Assembly (NCBI GenBank): GCA_023435435.1
Contig: JAEYRW010000083.1
Coordinates: 1-18,469, forward strand
Reading direction: 5' to 3'
Source: Bacillota bacterium
Lineage (GTDB): Bacteria > Bacillota > Clostridia > Christensenellales > Aristaeellaceae
Length of the DNA stretch: 18,469 nucleotides
Below are positions 14,092 to 18,469 of the stretch, one piece after another; positions within the stretch are counted from its first letter, which is position 1, and every line of letters begins with the position of its first letter. Both the position numbers and the translations under genes were made by a program. The notes under the pieces are model-generated. The model was not told the origin of the DNA and ran no database searches. It worked only from the letters and a program-made list of their open reading frames with translations.

Positions 14092-14335
14092 CGCGGAAAT
14101 AACGAGAGAAAGCCCCGCGATGGATTTTCGCCCAAAGCAAGGAGCCGACAGTGGCGCCGAAGATTTGATTGCCTGTGGCAATCAAAGCCGCACCGGTGAA
14201 TTTGTCGCATGAAATGCGTCAAATAACGTCCCGTAGGAACCGCTTCGCTGAACGCGAAGCGGCCGTGCGACCGGGCTGTTCAATACAAAGTTTTGAACTG
14301 CCCGCCTCTTGGACGAAAAGACGTGCGGGGCGTCT
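14092..14335. ncRNA. Candidate structured RNA or structured repeat downstream of spo0A
   Basis: No protein fits here, but stable inverted repeats follow one another. TTTGATTGCC/GGCAATCAAA has a 3-base loop (14164-14186). ATTTG-T-CGCAT/ATGCG-T-CAAAT has a GAA loop (14200-14224). CCGCTTCGC/GCGAAGCGG has a 5-base loop (14240-14262). CGGGC-T-GTTCAA/TTGAAC-T-GCCCG has a 9-base loop (14272-14304). These four are enclosed by GCCCCGC/GCGGGGC (14112-14118 with 14325-14331), giving a multibranch domain. Two hairpins share a T-T mismatch at matching places. The plus strand is a slight preference, since a G-T pair extends the outer stem only there. No promoter was found. It could be a new RNA, a known Clostridia RNA class I cannot name, or a dispersed repeat. 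Confidence 0.4.
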
Positions 14336-14600
14336 CGGTCTTTCTGTGGATTGCTCTGGTCTTTTCCGCTCCTGCGTCCCCGGGAAGGATGCATGGCCAG
14401 GATCAGGAGACCCTGAAACAAGGTGGCACTGTGAAGATCGAGGCTACGCGCACGGCGATGTTGCCGGTGACGTCCCGTCCTCACTGCCGGAGAGCACGTC
14501 CATCAGCTATATGGCGTTGTCCCGCGGGCAGCTTCAAGGTGCAACCATGCCATAGATGAACCAGTGTCCCGCAATGCCGCAGAAGCGCGTGAAAATCCCC
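14336..14600. other. Gene-free stretch with possible long-range pairing
   Basis: No credible gene is seen. Possible pairings are GGTCT/AGACC (14337-14341 with 14408-14412), CTGG/CCAG (14356-14359 with 14397-14400) and CGGC/GCCG (14453-14466). GAAAATCC (14591-14598) is complementary to GGATTTTC (14122-14129) and extends by a G-T and a C-G pair, which could close the whole 14122-14598 stretch. An 8-base complement in a region this size is expected about once by chance, so that helix is weak evidence. No terminator for the amidohydrolase was recognised. Confidence 0.35.
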
Positions 14601-15800
14601 TTACTTGTTTTTGCTCAGCCAGCCCGTCGCGGCGACGGCGTAAGCCGCCGCACCCTGGGACAGCACGGCTTCGTTGAAAATCGCCCTGGGGTGATGCATG
14701 GGATAGCAGTACCCTTCCTCCGGAGAGCCCGCCGTGAGCATCATCATCACGGAAGGAACCGACTGGGTGACGAAGGAAAAGTCCTCGGAGCCGTTCATCC
14801 GGGCGCTGCCCAGAACCGACGGGTCGGGCACCGCGGGACCGAACACCGCGGCGAGGCTGTCGCGCACGTCCTTTGACACGGCGGCGTCGCAGCTGACGGA
14901 GGGACAGCCCTGAATGATGTCCGCATCCGCCGAGGCACGGAAAACCGCCGCCGTGCCCTCCGCGATCTCCTTGACGCGCTTCAGGACAAACTGGCGCACG
15001 CCTTCATCGAATGTACGGATGGTGCCCTTGAGAACCGCCTCGTCGGGAATGACGTTGGAGGTGGTGCCGCCGCCCATCGTGCCGACGGTGACGACGGCGC
15101 TGTCGGACGCGGATATTTCGCGGCTCAGAATCTCCTGCAGGGCGATGTGCATGTGGGCCGCCACGTTGAGGGGATCGACGGTTGCCTCGGGCATCGCGCC
15201 GTGGCCGCCCTTGCCCTTGATTTTGATGTCGAACCAGTCGGAGGCGGCCGTGAAGGCCCCGCCGCCCGGTACGATGATGAGGCCGGCGGGAAGCTTGGGA
15301 ATCCCCGCCCCCACGTGAAACATCGCCGCCGCGTCCACCTTCGGGTTCTTGAGAATTCCGGCCTCCACCATGGCCCTTGCCCCCAGAAGCGTTTCCTCCG
15401 CGGGCTGGAACATCAGCTTGACGCTGCCTTCGATCTCGTCCTCGTGATTCTTCAAAAGCCGCGCCGCGCCCAAAAGCATCGCCGTGTGAAAGTCGTGCCC
15501 GCATGCGTGCATGGCGCCGTTTTCCGACTTGAATTCCAAATCGGTCTGTTCGGCAATGGGCAGCGCGTCCATGTCCGCCCGAATCAGAAAGCACTTGCCC
15601 GGCCTCTTTCCGCCCGCAAGGGCGGTGACGCCGGTGCCCGCCACATATTCCGGCGCGTACCCCATCTCCGTCAGCCGCGCCGCCACGAACGCGGCCGTCT
15701 CAGGAAGATCCATGCTCAACTCCGGGTTTTTGTGCAGATGCCGCCGCCAAGTGACCAGTTGATCCTGAAGCTTCCTTGCCTCCTCGACCATGCTTTTCAT
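14601..15800 (-). CDS. M20-family amidohydrolase (HipO/N-acyl-amino-acid hydrolase-like)
   Basis: This metallohydrolase of 399 residues should cleave an amide bond in an N-acylated amino acid or related compound, like hippurate hydrolase and N-acetyl-diaminopimelate deacetylase. Visible M20D features are HRHLHKNPELSMDLPETAAF-type N-terminus (19-38), RADMDALP (74-81), HACGHDFHTA with metal ligands C100 and H102, QPAEE (132-136), FHVGAG (H162) and, near the end, NGSEDFSFV and MHHP. The ATG chosen has AAAAGGAG 7 bases upstream; an ATG 18 bases earlier lies before this site and is unlikely. It is divergent from a regulator that probably controls it. The substrate is unknown. Confidence 0.92.
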   Translation of the reverse strand: MKSMVEEARKLQDQLVTWRRHLHKNPELSMDLPETAAFVAARLTEMGYAPEYVAGTGVTALAGGKRPGKCFLIRADMDALPIAEQTDLEFKSENGAMHACGHDFHTAMLLGAARLLKNHEDEIEGSVKLMFQPAEETLLGARAMVEAGILKNPKVDAAAMFHVGAGIPKLPAGLIIVPGGGAFTAASDWFDIKIKGKGGHGAMPEATVDPLNVAAHMHIALQEILSREISASDSAVVTVGTMGGGTTSNVIPDEAVLKGTIRTFDEGVRQFVLKRVKEIAEGTAAVFRASADADIIQGCPSVSCDAAVSKDVRDSLAAVFGPAVPDPSVLGSARMNGSEDFSFVTQSVPSVMMMLTAGSPEEGYCYPMHHPRAIFNEAVLSQGAAAYAVAATGWLSKNK

Positions 15801-15811
15801 GCGTCCACTCC

Positions 15812-15840
15812 TTTTCAATTGATTTTTTTCATGCTATAAT
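15812..15840 (+). promoter_or_regulatory. Promoter of the divergent regulator gene
   Basis: TTTTCA (15812-15817) and an extended -10, TG-C-TATAAT (TATAAT at 15835-15840), are 17 bp apart. Transcription would start near 15847, leaving a leader of about 97 bases before the GTG start at 15944. A perfect 12-bp palindrome CATGGTACCATG (15885-15896) lies in that leader and may be an operator. Confidence 0.65.
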
Positions 15841-15943
15841 GGCAATGATTGAATTACGGACATTTATGGCCTGCAATTTTCTGCCATGGTACCATGAAAA
15901 AGTATTGTTGTCAACGAAAACCTTGCGGAAAGGGCGCAAAAAA

Positions 15944-17251
15944 GTGAAATTGAAAATCGCCGCCATCGTCAGCCCGCCCGCGGCAAAGTATATGGAAAGC
16001 ATGCTGCCGGAGCTTGCCCCCTATTGTACGCTGGCGCTTCTGGAAGCGGCGGGGGTGCAGGAGGCGCGCGCGCTTTACGAGGACTGTACGGGGCGCTACG
16101 ACGCCGTGGTCTTCAGCGGCCGCGTCTACATGGCCTACGCCACGCGGAACAACTTTTGCGCGGGTGCGCCGTGCTACACGTTGGATAATCTGGTTTTTGA
16201 TCTTGCGTCCGTCCTTCACACGCTTCTTCTCAAGGACCGGAATTTCGACTTTTCCCGCGTGTCCATCGACATGCTGTTTGCCCGCGACCGGGAAAACTGG
16301 GCAAAGCTGTTTCCCGCGGACCAGATGCCGCACTGCATCGACGAGAGCTTCATCCCCCTTCTCGCCATCGACGAATTCAACAGCGCGCTTCTGCCGCAAA
16401 GGGTGCTCGACTGGCACACCGCGCTTTACCGGGCGGGGGAAACCGACCTGGTCCTCACCTGTCACGGTTCCATCACGCGCAATCTCGAGGCAGCGGGCGT
16501 GCCGTATGTGTATCTCGCGCCCGCACGGGAGTATGTGGTCAACTTTTTTCTCCAAATTGTCGGCACGCTCACCATGCGGCATGCGGAAGATCCGCCTGTG
16601 GGCGTCATTATCCTCTCTCCGCGCACAGAGGCCGTGGAGAGCGCTCCCCTGGCGCGCGCCGGCGAAGCACTCGCCGCCTACGCACAGGCGAGCGGAGCCG
16701 CGCTTACCTATGCGCATCAGGAAGGGAAACTGGAACTGCACATGCAGTTCGGGGAACTGTCGCGGCTGACGGAGCGCTTCACATCCGCGCCGTTTATGGA
16801 AACGATGGGGCAGGCGATCCGGGAAGGGCTCACCGTCGGAATCGGCACGGGCAAAACGCTGTTCCAGGCGCGGCTGAACGCCGCGAGCGCCCTGGCGATC
16901 TCGGGACTGACCGACCGCATCTACTACGTTTCCCACGACGGCAGGATATCTGGGCCGCTGGGATACGTCCGCGCCGCGTATGCGCTGGAGCCCGATCCGG
17001 CGCTCATCCGCCTTTCGAAGCAGTGCGGCGTGGATCATCTGACGCTTCAACAGATGGACGCGTTCGCGCGCGCGGCGGGGAAAAATACGGTCAGCACCCA
17101 GGAGCTCGCGCAGTTCATGGGCGTTTCCCGCCGCACGGCGAACCGGCTGCTCAGCAAACTGGTCTCCGGCGGCGGCGCGGAGGCCTATGTGGAAGGCGCG
17201 GTGGGCGGAAGGGGACGGCCGCGCAATCGGTACCGGCTGCTGTTTCTTTGA
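15944..17251 (+). CDS. Transcriptional regulator with GTP cyclohydrolase III/GGDEF-like and wHTH domains
   Basis: This 435-residue protein is probably a ligand-responsive regulator of the divergent M20 amidohydrolase. Residues 1-210 form an alpha/beta sensor-like region with no clear match, slightly PrpR_N-like (YDAVVFSGRVY, LTCHGSITRNLEAAGVPYVY). Residues about 215-345 resemble the cyclase fold shared by GTP cyclohydrolase III and GGDEF proteins, with GIGTGKTLFQARLNAASAL (299-317) and DGRISGPLG (332-340). Residues about 375-435 are a winged helix-turn-helix (VSTQELAQFMGVSRRTANRLL). The start is a GTG with GGAAAGGG (15927-15934) 9 bases upstream. The open frame runs back to 15776, but that part overlaps the promoter and is not credible. 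No enzyme activity is claimed. Confidence 0.75.
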   Translation: MKLKIAAIVSPPAAKYMESMLPELAPYCTLALLEAAGVQEARALYEDCTGRYDAVVFSGRVYMAYATRNNFCAGAPCYTLDNLVFDLASVLHTLLLKDRNFDFSRVSIDMLFARDRENWAKLFPADQMPHCIDESFIPLLAIDEFNSALLPQRVLDWHTALYRAGETDLVLTCHGSITRNLEAAGVPYVYLAPAREYVVNFFLQIVGTLTMRHAEDPPVGVIILSPRTEAVESAPLARAGEALAAYAQASGAALTYAHQEGKLELHMQFGELSRLTERFTSAPFMETMGQAIREGLTVGIGTGKTLFQARLNAASALAISGLTDRIYYVSHDGRISGPLGYVRAAYALEPDPALIRLSKQCGVDHLTLQQMDAFARAAGKNTVSTQELAQFMGVSRRTANRLLSKLVSGGGAEAYVEGAVGGRGRPRNRYRLLFL

Positions 17252-17359
17252 AGAAAAGAGCGACGGCGGCAGGAATCGCGCCGACGGCGGCGAAGAATAT
17301 CAGCAAACGCGGCACGGAAGACGATGCGCGTGCGGACGGTCGGCACCAGGGAACAAGCT

Positions 17360-17690
17360 GCGCGCGAAGAACGCGGCGACCCTGCGCGCCGACGCGGAGG
17401 CGGTCGTCCGCCACATGCTCCGCTCCGTGGACGGACCCAAATCATTTCACTGGGGGATTACGCGGGACGGCGACGCCGCGGGACGCGTCAATGTCTGGCA
17501 GATCAACCTTTTGAAAAACGGGGCCGAGCCGGGCTGCGACGTGGGTACGAAATACCGCGGACGCGGCTTTATGGCGGAGGCGCTCGCGGCGGTGTTCGGT
17601 AATCTGCTCGGCGCGGCGTATGTGCGGTGCGCGCGTCAAACGCCGCGTCCACCCGCGTATGCGCGGAGACGGGATTGTTTTCGTCATGCG
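17360..17690 (+). pseudogene. GNAT acetyltransferase remnant (frameshifted, N-terminus lost)
   Basis: One frame (about 17367-17630) reads like the core of a RimJ/RimL-type N-acetyltransferase: EAVVRHML, FHWGITRDGDAAGRVNVW and TKYRGRGFMAEALAAVF, including the RGRGF acetyl-CoA loop. The family's typical ending continues in another frame from about 17633 (ASNAASTRVCAETGLF, compare the NPASxRVxEKxGF-type ending). A frameshift near 17625-17635 therefore breaks the gene. No proper N-terminus or ribosome binding site is seen between 17252 and 17360, where the sequence fits no family I recognise. A sequencing error at the shift is possible, but the missing N-terminus argues for real decay. Confidence 0.6.
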
Positions 17691-17728
17691 GAAAGGCAAC
17701 TTCAACCACGAAGACGGGAGCGGAGAAA

Positions 17729-18385
17729 ATGGCAAAGTATAGGAAGCCCCGGAAAAAAGGCCATTACACGAAAAAGGACTGGATTACGCTTGGCGCGGTG
17801 CTTGGCATCCTCGCGGTGGCCGTGACGGTATTTCTGATCGTCGTCAATCACGGATACGTGAAGGTGAAGGACGGCGTCTACCAGATCGCCAAGGACGAAA
17901 TCGCCGCCAACTACGGCACCGACACGGACAAGCGGTATCGGGTCATCGGCACGGTAGGCGAAATCGACGGCTTCACCCTCGACGACGATTCAAAGAACAG
18001 CCTCATCAAGTATCTGTCGCCCGCGGGCACGGAAAACGTCGAATCCGCGAACCTGGGCGGCTCGGCGTGGCAGTACGGGGAACTCGCCGACAAGATGAGC
18101 GGGGTCGTCGCGAGCCAGTATGAGATCGACGCGCCCACGCCGATGGAAACCACCATCGCGGGCCGGGCCGCCGCCTACTTCACGTACACAATGCCCGCCA
18201 CCGCGGACACGGACAAGGACAAGGCGGACGATTCCACCCCGGCAAGGCCCGTCGCCATGGCATACCTCGATTACGACACGGGGCACAGCGTGTTCATGGA
18301 GATCGTGTTTTCGGGGGAGATGCCCGGAACCGACGAGATCATGGGTCTGTTCGAGAAAATCGCAAAAGGTCTCTCGCTTAAATAA
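17729..18385 (+). CDS. Small single-pass membrane protein of unknown function
   Basis: I do not recognise this 218-residue protein. It begins with a basic cytoplasmic stretch (MAKYRKPRKKGHYTKKDW), followed by one membrane segment (about residues 19-41, LGAVLGILAVAVTVFLIVV) and an external domain of about 175 residues. That domain is rich in Asp, Gly and Ala and has no cysteine. Its late part (PVAMAYLDYDTGHSVFMEIVFSG) looks like strands of a small beta-rich fold. The ATG has GGGAG 8 bases upstream; the longer frame from 17627 runs through the acetyltransferase remnant and is rejected. It stands alone and has its own terminator. It could be a membrane-anchored lipoprotein-like or sensor protein, but nothing proves this. 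Confidence 0.8.
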   Translation: MAKYRKPRKKGHYTKKDWITLGAVLGILAVAVTVFLIVVNHGYVKVKDGVYQIAKDEIAANYGTDTDKRYRVIGTVGEIDGFTLDDDSKNSLIKYLSPAGTENVESANLGGSAWQYGELADKMSGVVASQYEIDAPTPMETTIAGRAAAYFTYTMPATADTDKDKADDSTPARPVAMAYLDYDTGHSVFMEIVFSGEMPGTDEIMGLFEKIAKGLSLK

Positions 18386-18446
18386 GCGAAAACGCCCGCC
18401 TCCGTCCCCCCTCGTTCCTTCCGGGTGGGCAGGCGGGCATTTTTTG
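18374..18446 (+). terminator. Terminator after the membrane protein gene
   Basis: TCGCTTA/TAAGCGA (18374-18389) forms a small hairpin across the stop codon. A larger one, GCCCGCCT (18394-18401) with AGGCGGGC (18431-18438), runs straight into a T run at 18440-18445. The loop of the larger stem is long (29 bases) and can fold further. Nothing else is seen up to the end of the window. Confidence 0.8.
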
Positions 18447-18469
18447 CGCCCTGTATGCCAGTTCGGTGG

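Noticed and set aside
14169..14555. Open frame of 128 codons after spo0A
   Set aside because: It runs through several perfect hairpins, has no ribosome binding site and no family resemblance. The region is better explained as structured non-coding sequence.
14087..14600. tmRNA, RNase P RNA, 6S RNA or SRP RNA
   Set aside because: Landmark sequences of these RNAs (tRNA-like tmRNA ends, the RNase P GAGGAAAGTC block, the SRP GGAAGGAAGCAGCC loop) were not found on either strand.
17187..17825. Intact 212-residue acetyltransferase
   Set aside because: Only the middle matches the family. The start lies inside the upstream regulator gene and the end is out of frame with the family ending.

Overview
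The window looks like a chromosome segment of a high-GC, endospore-forming member of the Bacillota (class Clostridia). The main evidence is a full-length spo0A gene, strong AGGAGG-type ribosome binding sites and high GC in codon third positions. A Christensenellales/Oscillospirales-type host is a guess from the overall style, for example the signal peptide of the binding protein and the GC-rich dispersed palindromes. It was not tested by a search.

Region 1 (1-2460) is the edge of a phage or phage-derived element. Large and small terminase genes read leftward, and a LexA/CI-type repressor with an intact Ser-Lys self-cleavage dyad reads rightward. The 157-bp gap between them has a near-consensus leftward promoter whose whole 17-bp spacer is an operator, a rightward promoter, and three related palindromic operators. 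No integrase or replication gene lies between repressor and packaging genes, so the packaging module appears to be directly repressor-controlled, as in PBSX-like or domesticated elements. A strong hairpin at 2428-2454 separates this from the host genes.

Region 2 (2466-8588) is a catabolic locus. A leftward operon encodes an FGGY sugar kinase, a class II (zinc) aldolase and a FucI-like ketol-isomerase, with an 11-nt gap or direct stop/start abutment between genes. Together these give an aldose -> ketose -> ketose phosphate -> two-triose route for an unidentified sugar. Divergent from it is a regulator with a PocR sensor domain and an AraC-type HTH. A MATE exporter follows with its own promoter.

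Region 3 (8596-11885) holds a possible zinc phospholipase C-like protein, a 257-bp MITE-like inverted-repeat element, and a polar amino-acid ABC importer operon (binding protein, permease, ATPase, transcribed leftward). A hairpin follows the binding protein gene and a palindromic operator overlaps the promoter.

Region 4 (11886-14600) has a GH109-like NAD-dependent Gfo/Idh protein divergent from spo0A, with putative 0A boxes in the shared spacer. The spo0A terminator is followed by about 530 bp without a convincing gene but with many strong hairpins nested inside longer pairings. This is the best candidate here for an undescribed structured RNA or repeat.

Region 5 (14601-18469) has an M20 amidohydrolase divergent from a regulator of unusual architecture (sensor-like N-terminus, GTP cyclohydrolase III/GGDEF-like middle, winged HTH). 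After these come a frameshifted GNAT acetyltransferase remnant, a small single-pass membrane protein of unknown function, and a terminator.
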